From: Gorillibacterium timonense
Lineage (GTDB): Bacteria; Bacillota; Bacilli; Paenibacillales; NBRC-103111
Assembly: GCF_001457415.1 (NCBI RefSeq)
Contig: NZ_LN881723.1
Location: 248,001 to 312,000, forward strand
DNA length: 64,000 bases
Direction: 5' to 3'
The position numbers and the translations under genes were made by a program. Under the pieces are notes generated by a model that was given only the letters and a program-made list of their open reading frames with translations, ran no database searches and was not told the origin of the DNA. Numbering within the stretch: the first letter of the stretch is position 1; each line of letters starts with the position of its first letter. This document shows, piece by piece, positions 19,403-28,282 of the stretch.

Positions 19403-20377
19403 ATGAAAAGAACGACTCGTACCCAAGCCTTGGCTCTAGCTGTCCTCGCCCTCTCGATTGCCGCAGTCGGCTGCACGAAGCCGCCGAAATGGAAGGATGA
19501 TGTGGCAAATGCTTTGACCAAGCAAGCAGAAATCACCCAATATGCTTTCGCTGGCGAAGCCGATCTGAATGTGGGGCTGCCTGCCCCGGCAGCAGATGCC
19601 AATGCCGCGACCTCTACCCTGATCTCGCTCTTCAGCACGAGCAAAATCAGCTGGAACGGGTTGACCTCCGCCAATCCGCTTCGACTGGAGGCTGATTACA
19701 AGCTGACGCCGGGAGGTTCCTCCGCCTCGTTCACCCTGCCTGTCCTCTTCAAAGACAATTTGATCTATATGAGCGTCCCGCTGTTAAACAAATCAGGTGA
19801 ATATTTTTCCTTCGATCCGGCCAAGCTGGCGGGAGTTAATCAAGAGGCACAGACGGTCGACGGACTCAAAAACGTCAACAAGGCTATGTCCGAGTCTGTG
19901 AAACAGCTGATGGAAGATTTTGATGCTACCTGGTTTAAGAAGGACAAGGAGACCGTTGCTTTGAAGGAAGGCGGCGAGGGAACGGTCATCCGCATGGCGG
20001 TTACTGAGAAGAATCGCGATGCCGTGACGGAGAAGCTGAAAGCCAAGCTGCCGGCGGTCATCGACGGTTGGAAGACGAACGGAATCTTGTCAAGCGCTCA
20101 ATCCGAAAAGCTGAAGACCGGAGCAAGCGGAACCTGGTCGGTCACAGGCGGCGAATTATCGTTTACTCTGGACGAACAGGGCTACATTCGCAAGGAGACG
20201 GTGAATATCGATTACAGCGCAGGCTCGAATGCGGAGCGTCATATCCACTATACGCAATCGTTCGATGGACTCAATCAGGCTCCCGCCTTCCAAAAAGAAA
20301 CACCAAAAACCGTTCGTCCCTTCGAGGACGTTCTGAAGCTGCTGCAAGCGCAAAACAAATCGAACAGCACCAAATAA
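19403..20377 (+). CDS. Uncharacterised lipoprotein
   Basis: The 324 residues begin with a lipoprotein signal peptide ending AAVGC (Cys24), so the mature protein is anchored outside the membrane. The rest is a soluble mixed alpha/beta domain with repeated strands and a Lys-rich middle; I do not recognise a catalytic motif. It resembles in general style the beta-sheet lipoproteins of Paenibacillus, but I cannot name a family. AAGGGG lies about 12 nt before the ATG. Two tandem terminator hairpins follow. Confidence 0.75.
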   Translation: MKRTTRTQALALAVLALSIAAVGCTKPPKWKDDVANALTKQAEITQYAFAGEADLNVGLPAPAADANAATSTLISLFSTSKISWNGLTSANPLRLEADYKLTPGGSSASFTLPVLFKDNLIYMSVPLLNKSGEYFSFDPAKLAGVNQEAQTVDGLKNVNKAMSESVKQLMEDFDATWFKKDKETVALKEGGEGTVIRMAVTEKNRDAVTEKLKAKLPAVIDGWKTNGILSSAQSEKLKTGASGTWSVTGGELSFTLDEQGYIRKETVNIDYSAGSNAERHIHYTQSFDGLNQAPAFQKETPKTVRPFEDVLKLLQAQNKSNSTK

Positions 20378-20399
20378 TCGGCGCATGCCGATTACACGG

Positions 20400-20431
20400 G
20401 CTTCCCGCCACAATGGCGGGGAGCTTTTTTT
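20400..20431 (+). terminator. Intrinsic terminator of the lipoprotein gene
   Basis: GCTTCCCGCC pairs with GGCGGGGAGC across a 5-nt loop, followed by seven T. Confidence 0.9.
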
Positions 20432-20433
20432 GT

Positions 20434-20467
20434 AGAGCTTCCCGTTACGATGGCGAGGAGCTCTTTT
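20434..20467 (+). terminator. Second, degenerate copy of the preceding terminator
   Basis: GAGCTTCCCGT...GGCGAGGAGCTC repeats the first hairpin with a few changes and is followed by TTTTA. It appears to be a tandem duplicate of the first terminator. Confidence 0.65.
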
Positions 20468-20578
20468 ATGTGGACAGCGCCTCACCGCATGAGCCGATTG
20501 GACGAGGAAAGGTCTGTTCTCTTTGGCAGGTTCGTATTATAGTGAGAGAAGATGGATCTGTTTCCAGGGGGGACGAGA

Positions 20579-21652
20579 ATGAAGCGACTGGCCCGGCTGC
20601 TCTTCGCGGCTTATCTGACCGCTTTCCTGACCATAAGCGGAATGTCGGCCGCCCATGCCGAGCTGCAAATCGATGAAATGCGGGAGCTGCTGCAAAAGAG
20701 CCTGACGATCACTCAGATCGACGCAGAGATCACCCGGATCGGCGAAGAAGAAACAAAGGTTTCCGCATCCCTTCGAAAAGCCGAAGCCGACATGAAAGAA
20801 CAGCAAGCCCATGTGGACCGGACTAGGGAGCGACTCGGCCAAGTGCTGCGCGCCTATTATAAAGGAGATCGGGAGTCGCTGTGGCTCCTGGTGTTTCGGG
20901 CCAAATCCTTCTCGCAAATGCTCACCTTCTATGATTACCTGACCTATCTGTACCGGAGCGACCGAACCGCGCTAGTCGGCTACCGGGAGGAATACGCCAA
21001 GCTTCTGGAATCGCATCGCCAGCTGGAGCTCGTTCAAATGGAGCTGGCTTCTCTGAAAGCCGAGTTCATCCGCCAGCGTGAGAGAATGATCGCCATTCAG
21101 GAGGAGATTGACCGAAAGCTGGAGGAGCATCCCGATGCGGCAGCCGTACTCGCCCAGCAGATGGCCGCCGTTCAGGCGAGCTGGAAGGAAAAAGGGCTTC
21201 CTCTCTTCCAGCAATACTTCAGCGCCATGTCGGAGGCCATGCAAAAGCTGCCGGAGAAAATCATCAGCGACAAAGAGAAGCACTATATCAAAGGCACATC
21301 GCTGGATATCAGCGATGCCGATTTGACTCGTATGCTGCATGAGGAGAAGGCAGAGCTGGGGAATCTCGTCCTGACCTTTGCGGACGGACAGTTCCAGGCG
21401 GAGAGCCAGGAGGGCGAGCTTAAAGCAATCATCACCGGGCATTATACGGTTGAAGAGGATCCCAACCGCCTCCAGTTCCATGTCGATAAACTTGAATACA
21501 ACGGCTTTCTGCTCGATGAAACAACGAACCGTTCCCTGGAGAAAACCTATGACCTCAGCTTCTCCCCCGGTCTGGTACTCCCTATGCTCTATGCCAAGGA
21601 AGTAAAAACGGACAATGGTCTGCTGTCCATCCGCTTTCAAATTAAATTTTGA
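20579..21652 (+). CDS. Secreted coiled-coil protein of unknown function
   Basis: The 357 residues open with a signal peptide cleaved after SAAHA (about 27). A long coiled coil (about 30-200, heptads rich in Glu, Arg, Leu and Gln) resembles the N-terminal region of CwlO/PcsB-type peptidoglycan hydrolase proteins, but no hydrolase domain follows; the C-terminal 150 residues are a separate mixed domain. A role outside the cell, perhaps in envelope regulation, is inference. The ATG at 20579 has AGGGGGG 6 nt upstream. It is convergent with the solute-binding protein gene, and a group II intron sits between them. Confidence 0.75.
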   Translation: MKRLARLLFAAYLTAFLTISGMSAAHAELQIDEMRELLQKSLTITQIDAEITRIGEEETKVSASLRKAEADMKEQQAHVDRTRERLGQVLRAYYKGDRESLWLLVFRAKSFSQMLTFYDYLTYLYRSDRTALVGYREEYAKLLESHRQLELVQMELASLKAEFIRQRERMIAIQEEIDRKLEEHPDAAAVLAQQMAAVQASWKEKGLPLFQQYFSAMSEAMQKLPEKIISDKEKHYIKGTSLDISDADLTRMLHEEKAELGNLVLTFADGQFQAESQEGELKAIITGHYTVEEDPNRLQFHVDKLEYNGFLLDETTNRSLEKTYDLSFSPGLVLPMLYAKEVKTDNGLLSIRFQIKF

Positions 21653-21670
21653 TACAAGCATTCATCTGAA

Positions 21671-23577
21671 ATCGAGTAGGAGGCTACCCATTAGTTGAGC
21701 AGCCGACCTCTCACACCACCGTACGTACCGTTCGGTATACGGCGGTTCAACCGCTTGAGTGCAATAGACGTAGACGCTCGTACTGGGCAGGGAAGTCATA
21801 ATACCCTGCCTGTGCGAGCTTTTCATTTGTTACAGAGCGATTCAACACCGCGCTTCCGGCTATTCGCCAGTAGCCCAGTCGGCTGTTTCCCCATTGGTAC
21901 GCTTGCCACCCCGGTATCCCTAGCTTTCGCAGGTTCTGTACCTTCGTTCTCGGCTTCTTCCACTGCTTCCAGATGTACATGCGCATTCGTCTTCGCAGCC
22001 ATTCATTCCAGCTTTGCAGGATTCGTTTCATGTCGGCTACGTAGAAATAGCCGATCCAGCCGCGAATGTAGACTTTTACGTTCTCCATGACCTGTCGTGC
22101 CTTTCTGCCTTGGCTTCGACTCGTTAGCTCTTTCAGCTTCTTCTTTGCCTTGGCGAGGGACTGACGGTGCACGCGTATGTATACACCACTCCCGTTCTTT
22201 CCCAACGCAAATCCGAGGAATTTGAAGTGTTTCTGCGCCACAACGCTGACGACCCTGCTCTTCTGCGTGTTCATTTGGAGCTTTAACTTCTGCTCCAAGT
22301 ACGCCCGGCTGGTTTCCAGCAGCCGTATGGCTGCTCGCTTGCTCTTCGCAAGCACCACGATATCATCCGCATAACGGATGACCGTTACGCCTCGGCTTTC
22401 CATCTCCTGATCGTATTCGTTCAGGTAGATGTTTGCCAAAAGCGGCGACAGCGGCCCTCCTTGAGGAGAACCTTCCTCCGTTGCGCGGCGTATCCCGTTT
22501 TCCATGACTCCGCTTTTCAAGTACTTTTTGATCAGCTCGATGACGCGGTTATCCTGGATTTGTTCGCGCAAGAGGTTCAGTAAGAGCTCATGGTTCAACG
22601 TGTCAAAGTATTTCGAAAGGTCGATTTCGACCGCGTAGCCGTATCCCTGCTCCGCATAGGCTTTTACTTTTCGAATCGCCTGTTGCGCGCTTCGTCCCGG
22701 ACGATAGCCGTAGCTTCCATCTGAGAAGAGCGGTTCGAACATCGGTTGCAACTGCTGGGCGATCGCTTGCTGGATCACTCGGTCCACGACGGTCGGGATG
22801 CCCAGCTTGCGCACGCCGCTTCCATCTGGTTTAGGGATTTCCTTACGCCGCACCGGGCTTGGCTTGTAGCTTCCTTCCCGGATTCTCTGCAAAAGTCCGT
22901 CTCTGTTTTCCTGCAGCCACGGTAGTGCCCCTTCGACGGTCATTCCGTCTATTCCCGGCGCCCCGTGGTTGCTTCTGACCTGCTTGTACGCTCTGTTCAG
23001 GTTATGCCTGTCCAGTATCCGCTCCAGCAGGTCGTTTGCACCGTCTCTTTCTCTGCTTTCCCGAGTTTCGATACTCCGCGCTCCTGCATACCCTTCGCGT
23101 TCCACGCTATCTCTCTGCAGGCAGCCCTTTCGGTATTCTGCTTTCATCGCATCGATTCTCCTTTCAGACTGTACTCGAGACTTACGATTGTTCAGCCCTT
23201 CCCGAAAAAAAAAAAACTTCCCGGTACTATGGCTTCTGCTGACTTCTCACAGCAAGCTTTACTCCGTCTTTCGGATTTTTTTTTTTTTCCTACTCCACGT
23301 CTGTGAGACCTCCCCGGGTAAGAGCGATAACTTTCCCCTCATCTATCTGCCACATTTACATGATGAGATTCGGGCAGTATTGGACTTTGCTTTGGCTAGC
23401 AAGCTCGTCCGTCTCACCATGCCTTGTATGTGATTTCTGTTCGTCAGACCGAGGGTTTGCCTCCGGCTTCCTTCAGATTCGGCCTCGCGGCCGATACCCT
23501 TGCCTTTAGCTAACAGTTCCTACTGCCAAGCCTGTAGTGGACTTGCACCACCTAGTTATCGCCCATGCCGGGCGCAC
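21671..23577 (-). mobile_element. Group II intron with encoded maturase
   Basis: On the minus strand the element opens with GTGCGCCCGGC, the expected GUGYG-type 5' end, at 23577. It carries a reverse transcriptase gene and ends with a domain V hairpin (21716-21748, arms GAACCGCCGTA...TACGGTGG, followed by GTGAGAGG) and a domain VI-like segment ending CTACTCGAT near 21671. The 5' end is firm by motif; the 3' end is inferred from the usual AY ending and may be off by several bases. It lies 5 nt beyond the stem of the terminator hairpin of the solute-binding protein gene and looks intact. Confidence 0.85.
21747..23147 (-). CDS. ltrA: Group II intron reverse transcriptase/maturase
   Basis: The protein helps its intron fold and splice and copies it into new DNA sites. 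The 466 residues contain the seven reverse-transcriptase blocks, with Asp176 in EIDLSKYFD and the catalytic YADD at 259-262, followed by a thumb/maturase X domain (about 325-460, VKVYIRGWIGYF and WKQWKKPRTKVQNLRKLG). No HNH endonuclease domain follows, so retrohoming would use the reverse transcriptase and host replication. AAGGAG lies 10 nt before the ATG. No frameshift is seen, so the enzyme is probably active. Confidence 0.95.
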   Translation of the reverse strand: MKAEYRKGCLQRDSVEREGYAGARSIETRESRERDGANDLLERILDRHNLNRAYKQVRSNHGAPGIDGMTVEGALPWLQENRDGLLQRIREGSYKPSPVRRKEIPKPDGSGVRKLGIPTVVDRVIQQAIAQQLQPMFEPLFSDGSYGYRPGRSAQQAIRKVKAYAEQGYGYAVEIDLSKYFDTLNHELLLNLLREQIQDNRVIELIKKYLKSGVMENGIRRATEEGSPQGGPLSPLLANIYLNEYDQEMESRGVTVIRYADDIVVLAKSKRAAIRLLETSRAYLEQKLKLQMNTQKSRVVSVVAQKHFKFLGFALGKNGSGVYIRVHRQSLAKAKKKLKELTSRSQGRKARQVMENVKVYIRGWIGYFYVADMKRILQSWNEWLRRRMRMYIWKQWKKPRTKVQNLRKLGIPGWQAYQWGNSRLGYWRIAGSAVLNRSVTNEKLAQAGYYDFPAQYERLRLLHSSG

Positions 23578-23582
23578 TAGAC

Positions 23583-23613
23583 AGAAGAAGCCCGGCCGCA
23601 TAGCCGGGCTTCT
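23583..23613 (-). terminator. Terminator hairpin that marks the intron insertion site
   Basis: AAGAAGCCCGGC pairs with GCCGGGCTTCTT around a 6-nt loop. It starts just after the stop codon of the solute-binding protein gene, and the intron begins 5 nt past the base of the stem. Being symmetric, it probably once served both convergent genes. Confidence 0.8.
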
Positions 23614-23616
23614 TGC

Positions 23617-24927
23617 TTATTCGTATACAGTGACCAGATTCTTCGTGACCTGGTCGAGAGTCAGCTTGCCCTCCGCGAGATTGCGGAGCATCGAGACAAC
23701 GGCCTCCGAGCGGGATGCCGAGTCGATCGAGAACGGCAGCGCCCTTCCTTCCTGAACGAGCCAGGAGTAGGACTTGAATTTCTCCTCCGCCAGTAGCGGT
23801 ACGGTGGTATAGCTGCTTAGCAGCACCGGAAGCATGCCTGTGTCGGTCCATTCGCGAGTTTCCGCCTCGGAGCCGGTAACGGCCTTCACCCACTCCATGG
23901 CTGCTGCCGAATTCACTGTATGCGAGGATAGGCAATAGCTCCGTCCTTTGAGCCAGGATCCGGTCCGGGACTTTCCCCCGCCCGGCATCGGTAGACTGGA
24001 TAATTCGACTCCATAGCTGGAATGCCGTCTGTATTCCGACACTGTGGTCACCATTGCGGCCAGCTTGCCTTCCGCAAGCATTGCCCACGGGTCCCATTTA
24101 TCGGATTTCAACGGAAAATTTCGAGTGAATAGTGCAGCGTCCCATTCCTCTTTTTGCGGGACAAGGAAATCCTGCAACGCCTCGCGGGCATTCGGTTCAT
24201 CCGCCAACGCCAGCGGGTTTGAATCTTCTGGAAGAGTCTCCACAAAAGAAGTGAACACGGATAAGAGAGACATGTAATCCCTCGGATCAAAGTAGATTCC
24301 GTATGTACCCTTGTCGGGATTCATCAGCTTCCGGTTCCATTCGATCATCTCCGCTCCCGTCGTCGGAGCCTTCTTCCACCCATTCTCCTCCACGGTGCTG
24401 CGGTTCCATACCAGAATATAGGGATCGATATCCTTGGGAACTCCCCACAGGTACCCGTTCCATTTCACTTGGTCCAAGGCTGCCGGCAAGTATTGGGATT
24501 GCTTGTCTGTCGTATAAAATTCACTGACCGGATACAAAAATCCAAGTGCGGCAAATTCCTGCACCCAGCCGTTATCCAGCAGCATGAGATCAGGGCCTGT
24601 ACCGAATTGGCCGGCTTTTTTCCAAGTCGTGTATCGTTCGGCGGCAGGCACATTCTCCAACTGAACCGTGATGCCGTTATGGGTTCGCATAAACTCATCG
24701 GTGAGCGCTTGCAAGCTTTCCCATTCTTCCGCACCAAGGGATACGGAAACTCGCAGCTCCGTTGCCGCATCGCCGGGTTCCCGGACTCCTTGGGGAGCCA
24801 AGCCTTCTTCCTCCGCTCCGGCAAGCTTAACTGGCCGTTTCTCTTTCGTTCCGGAAAATTGACCAACCAACAGGACTGATAATCCGAGAATCATAATAAG
24901 AACAAATAAGCCTTTGCGTTTATTCAA
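23617..24927 (-). CDS. Family 1 extracellular solute-binding protein
   Basis: It resembles the sugar-binding receptors of carbohydrate ABC importers. The 436 residues show an N-terminal hydrophobic helix (about 6-24) but no lipobox Cys, so the protein is probably anchored by an uncleaved helix or secreted. The binding fold includes FGTGPDLMLLDNGWVQEF and the hinge segment YLWGVPKDIDPYILVWN. No permease or ATPase gene is next to it, so it is an orphan and its ligand is unknown. A terminator and the group II intron follow. Confidence 0.82.
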   Translation of the reverse strand: MNKRKGLFVLIMILGLSVLLVGQFSGTKEKRPVKLAGAEEEGLAPQGVREPGDAATELRVSVSLGAEEWESLQALTDEFMRTHNGITVQLENVPAAERYTTWKKAGQFGTGPDLMLLDNGWVQEFAALGFLYPVSEFYTTDKQSQYLPAALDQVKWNGYLWGVPKDIDPYILVWNRSTVEENGWKKAPTTGAEMIEWNRKLMNPDKGTYGIYFDPRDYMSLLSVFTSFVETLPEDSNPLALADEPNAREALQDFLVPQKEEWDAALFTRNFPLKSDKWDPWAMLAEGKLAAMVTTVSEYRRHSSYGVELSSLPMPGGGKSRTGSWLKGRSYCLSSHTVNSAAAMEWVKAVTGSEAETREWTDTGMLPVLLSSYTTVPLLAEEKFKSYSWLVQEGRALPFSIDSASRSEAVVSMLRNLAEGKLTLDQVTKNLVTVYE

Positions 24928-25082
24928 ACGAAAGCTCTCCTTTGCAGCTTACGATTCCGCCCTTTTTTCGCTTGTCTCTTTTTACTGTCTGTTTCTCTTC
25001 ATCATAGCAGAAAAAGCGGCGGAATGGGTAAGAAGAAACCATGACGGTTTACTAGAGCGTAACGCGACCCCTAATGCCGAAA

Positions 25083-25113
25083 GCCCTTGCTGCAAATCGC
25101 GCGCAGCAAGGGC
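25083..25113 (-). terminator. Probable terminator of phoH2
   Basis: GCCCTTGCTGC and GCAGCAAGGGC form an 11-bp stem. The following minus-strand sequence (TTTCGGC) is T-poor, so termination may be weak. Confidence 0.55.
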
Positions 25114-25149
25114 AATATGGGTAGGGAATGCTTCCCTCAAACCCGCCAG

Positions 25150-26484
25150 TTACAACAGATCGGCGGCCAACTGCGCGAGGCTGGAGCGTTCTCCTTTTTC
25201 CAGGGTGATGTGGCCGCTTATCGCTTGATCCTTGAAGCGCTCCACGACATGCGTAAGTCCGTTGCTGCTCGCATCCAGATACGGATGATCGATCTGAGCG
25301 GGATCGCCGAGCAGGACAATCTTACTGCCTTCTCCGACACGGGAAACAATCGTCTTGACCTCATGGCGGGACAAGTTCTGAGCTTCGTCGATGATGATGA
25401 ACTGGCCGGGAATCGATCGGCCGCGGATATACGTGAGGGCTTCTACCTGAATGCTCCCCATTCCGGCCAAAATCTTGTCGATGTCCCCCGCCTTCTTCGT
25501 ATCGAAGAGATATTCCAGATTGTCATAGATCGGCTGCATCCAAGGGCGAAGCTTCTCATCCTTTTCTCCGGGAAGATAACCGATATCCTTGCCCATCGGA
25601 ACGACGGGACGCGCGATCAGCAGCTTCTTGTATTTGTGCTCGTCTTCCGTTTTGAGCAGACCGGCTGCCAGAGTCAGCAGCGTTTTGCCGGTTCCCGCCT
25701 TGCCAGTCAAGGTGACGAGCGGGATATCGTCATTCAGCAGAAGCTCCAGCGCCATCCGCTGCTGGGCGTTGCGAGCGCCGATCCCCCATACGGAATCGTT
25801 GCTCAGGTAGAGCGGCTCTAGCTTCTTGCCGTCACGGTCGACCTTTAGCAAAGCCGACTTGGTCGTTCCAAGCTCATCTCGCAGAATGACGAATTCATTC
25901 GGATTCAAGGGAGTTCGCAAATTTAAGGAAGAGACCGACAGCTTCCGAAACGAATAGAATTCATCGATGACGGAGGGATGAACCTGCAGCGTCACGCAGC
26001 CGCTGTAGAATTCCGAGTCGGAGGGTACCAGATGATCGGACAAGTAATCCTCAGAGCGGATTCCAAGCACATCCGCTTTCACCCGAACCAATGTATCTTT
26101 GCTGACAAGTACGACGGGCCTCGGGTCCGCTTTATCTTTTTCCTCCAAATGATAATTGAGGGCAACCGCGAGGATCAGATTGTCATTGTTTAGCTCCCCG
26201 AAGGTATCCTGCAGCTTCTGAAAGCTCTTGTGATTTAATTCGACCTTCAGCATGCCGCCGCTCTCCAGCGTCACTCCATCATGAAGCTTTCCGTCGGAGC
26301 GGAGTCCATCCAGGAACCGGGACACCCGGCGGGCGTTGCGGCCAATCTCATCCGCTAGCCTTTTCTTGGAATCGATCTCCTGAAGCACGGCGGCCGGTAT
26401 AATCACCTCATTGTCATCAAAAGCAAACAGCGCATTCGGATCGTGCAGAAGAACGTTGGTATCCAGTATGAAGATTTTTTTCAC
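25150..26484 (-). CDS. ylaK: PhoH2-type PIN domain-ATPase fusion (YlaK)
   Basis: PhoH2 proteins join a PIN nuclease domain to a PhoH helicase-like ATPase and act on RNA. The 444 residues start with the PIN domain (about 1-150, first acidic residue in FILDTNVLLHD) and continue with the PhoH ATPase, Walker A GKAGTGKT (261-268) and Walker B FIIIDEAQN. The start is the GTG at 26484, 6 nt after GGGAGTGG; this gives the length of Bacillus YlaK. It diverges from ylaJ, the neighbour it also has in Bacillus. Confidence 0.92.
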   Translation of the reverse strand: MKKIFILDTNVLLHDPNALFAFDDNEVIIPAAVLQEIDSKKRLADEIGRNARRVSRFLDGLRSDGKLHDGVTLESGGMLKVELNHKSFQKLQDTFGELNNDNLILAVALNYHLEEKDKADPRPVVLVSKDTLVRVKADVLGIRSEDYLSDHLVPSDSEFYSGCVTLQVHPSVIDEFYSFRKLSVSSLNLRTPLNPNEFVILRDELGTTKSALLKVDRDGKKLEPLYLSNDSVWGIGARNAQQRMALELLLNDDIPLVTLTGKAGTGKTLLTLAAGLLKTEDEHKYKKLLIARPVVPMGKDIGYLPGEKDEKLRPWMQPIYDNLEYLFDTKKAGDIDKILAGMGSIQVEALTYIRGRSIPGQFIIIDEAQNLSRHEVKTIVSRVGEGSKIVLLGDPAQIDHPYLDASSNGLTHVVERFKDQAISGHITLEKGERSSLAQLAADLL

Positions 26485-26607
26485 CCGTGACCACTCCCGT
26501 CTCGTGTCGCTGTATGGAAAACGGACTCTAATGCTGACCTCCGGTACATAGGATGGTTCCTCTGCGGCCAGACTAAAGACAAACCAACCCATACCGAAGG
26601 GAAGATC

Positions 26608-27237
26608 ATGATGAGAGCAAAGCGCGCGAACCTCATTCTCCTGCTGGCTCTAGTCCTCGTAGCTGCTACCGCCTGCACCTCACAGGGGAAGCAGCAAGGC
26701 ATGCAGGTGAAGAATCAAGTGAAGCAAGCCGGAGAACGTACCGGACGAGCCGTGGAATATGCCCTTCCGGATACCGCTAACAACCATCCCTTGTATAGCG
26801 CAAAAGCGACTCACCTCGCCGACTTGGCCAAAAGCGTACCGAGCGTCAATAACGCGTACTGCCTGTCGCTAGGCAATTTGGCTATCGTAGGGATCGACGT
26901 TCCGGCGAATCTCGAACGCTCCCGGATCGACACGATCAAATATACCGTGGCCGAAACGTTAAAAAAGGACCCCGAAGGAGCGAATGCGCTGGTCACTGCG
27001 GATCTCGACCTCGCCCAAAGCATCCGAGATATCAGCGTCAAGGTTCAGAACGGCCATCCGGTCGCCGCTTTCGCGGACGAGCTTGGTGACATTCTCGGCC
27101 GGCTGATTCCTCAGCTTCCCCAGGATACGCATTCCCAGGATCAAGCGGGAAGCGAGCTGCCCAACCCTTCCGGTGAAGCTCAGGGGAAGGGAGCCGTCGA
27201 GCTGAAGGGAACCTCCAAAGGTCCCGGAAGCCGCTAA
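26608..27237 (+). CDS. ylaJ: YhcN/YlaJ-family sporulation lipoprotein
   Basis: YhcN/YlaJ lipoproteins sit in the inner spore membrane and influence germination and outgrowth. The 209 residues have a signal peptide ending ATAC (Cys23), followed by the family domain with the NAYCLSLGNLAIVGIDV strand region. The tail is rich in Gly, Ser and Pro. AAGGGA lies 5 nt before the first of two adjacent ATGs. The divergent pairing with ylaK matches Bacillus. Confidence 0.87.
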   Translation: MMRAKRANLILLLALVLVAATACTSQGKQQGMQVKNQVKQAGERTGRAVEYALPDTANNHPLYSAKATHLADLAKSVPSVNNAYCLSLGNLAIVGIDVPANLERSRIDTIKYTVAETLKKDPEGANALVTADLDLAQSIRDISVKVQNGHPVAAFADELGDILGRLIPQLPQDTHSQDQAGSELPNPSGEAQGKGAVELKGTSKGPGSR

Positions 27238-27286
27238 TTCGCCGAACGAGCTCCCCCGTTTATCCGCAGCAGCCCAGCTTGTGCAC

Positions 27287-27321
27287 AAAAAAGCCCAGCT
27301 CGACAGAGCTAGGCTTTTTTT
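27287..27321. terminator. Bidirectional terminator
   Basis: AAAAAAGCC-AGCTC pairs with GAGCT-GGCTTTTTTT, with A and T runs on the two sides. It ends ylaJ on the plus strand and overlaps the stop of the convergent FMN-binding protein gene. Confidence 0.9.
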
Positions 27322-27767
27322 AATGCGGCAAATACCTGGTCGTCCAGCTTGCTTGCCGCGCGTTCATCGTACGTCTTCTCGTATTCAGGCTCAGCGGTAA
27401 TTCGGGAACCATGGAACAGGCCGTCCCGGACGCTCTCGATCTCCACCTCGATACAAGCCAGCTTCAAGGGAAGATCGCTCAGCGGTTCGTGGACAACCCG
27501 GGCGGTGCCGTAAATCACATTTACTTTCCCAGCGCCGAAGAAGGTCGCCGTCACCTGCGGTTCGGCTTTCACATTCGCAAGGATGCTCGATTTCAGATCA
27601 ACGGCCAAACGCAGACGTCCAGGCTCGGGAGCGAATATCCAGGAGATGGCGCTGGTGTGCGGACCTCCGCCTTCTGCATCAACCGTTGACAGCAAGACTA
27701 GCTTCTCTCGCTGCAGGAGCGGGAACAAGTGCTCCGAAAGTACGGTCGGCATTTCCGCCATAGGCAT
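27309..27767 (-). CDS. Pyridoxamine 5'-phosphate oxidase-like FMN-binding protein
   Basis: The 152 residues match the split-barrel FMN-binding fold: LVLLSTVDAEGGGPHTSAISWIF at the start (strand-turn-strand) and the conserved KVNVIYGTARVV strand later. Such proteins bind FMN or F420-like cofactors; a specific reaction cannot be given. Its place in a yla-like cluster suggests a YlaL counterpart, which is an inference from order. GAGGAGG lies 5 nt before the ATG, and an extended -10 promoter is seen upstream. Confidence 0.78.
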   Translation of the reverse strand: MPMAEMPTVLSEHLFPLLQREKLVLLSTVDAEGGGPHTSAISWIFAPEPGRLRLAVDLKSSILANVKAEPQVTATFFGAGKVNVIYGTARVVHEPLSDLPLKLACIEVEIESVRDGLFHGSRITAEPEYEKTYDERAASKLDDQVFAALKKA

Positions 27768-27805
27768 GAATTCCTCCTCGTCATAACGAAGTGATCTACA
27801 CCATC

Positions 27806-27814
27806 AGTATAGCA
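27806..27814 (-). promoter_or_regulatory. Extended -10 promoter of the FMN-binding protein gene
   Basis: TGC-TATACT on the minus strand, about 40 nt before the start codon. The -35 region is weak. Confidence 0.55.
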
Positions 27815-27864
27815 CATGAGATGGTGGACGAACCAATGGACGAAAGCGTGTTTGACAACACGCC

Positions 27865-28140
27865 CTATGCTCCATACCGGGTATCCGCTTCAAGGGCGCT
27901 CAACAGCTGACCGGCAGCTTCACGGTGATAAAGCTGGCGCTTGGCATGCCCATTCTGCTGATAGCGGACATGCACCATGGTGGCGTCCGTCTCCACTATG
28001 GAAATCTCCTCGACCTGATGATCGGCTGCGAGCAATTCTTCAAAAAAAGCGACCGTCCTCGCTGCCGCGATATCCTCCGGGCGGGAATCCGCCACAAGCC
28101 GGATCTGCAGCCAATGGAATAGAGTATCCGTAAGCTTCAT
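27865..28140 (-). CDS. Small conserved-looking protein of unknown function
   Basis: The 91 residues form an alternating helix/strand pattern with no Cys pair, membrane segment or known motif. The codon pattern matches the neighbours, and the ATG at 28140 stands 9 nt after GGGAG; an ATG three codons earlier directly abuts that site. It lies between typA and the FMN-binding protein gene, behind the typA terminator, so it likely has its own promoter. I cannot assign a function. Confidence 0.65.
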   Translation of the reverse strand: MKLTDTLFHWLQIRLVADSRPEDIAAARTVAFFEELLAADHQVEEISIVETDATMVHVRYQQNGHAKRQLYHREAAGQLLSALEADTRYGA

Positions 28141-28221
28141 TCCTTCCATCTCCCAGATGACCGATCATCCGATCGACCAAGAATGGTTGGTTATACATAT
28201 GCCGACAGCAAGCGGCTCATG

Positions 28222-28256
28222 TTAAAAGGAGCGGCGCCTCCTGTGCGCCGCTCCTT
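28222..28256 (-). terminator. Intrinsic terminator of typA
   Basis: AAGGAGCGGCGC pairs with GCGCCGCTCCTT around a 7-nt loop, followed on the minus strand by TTTTAAC. Confidence 0.8.
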
Positions 28257-28282
28257 GCTGTTCATCTGGACAACCGAATGTC

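Noticed and set aside
27309..27767. True pyridoxamine 5'-phosphate oxidase (PdxH)
   Set aside because: The fold fits, but the protein is shorter than PdxH and lacks its C-terminal region.
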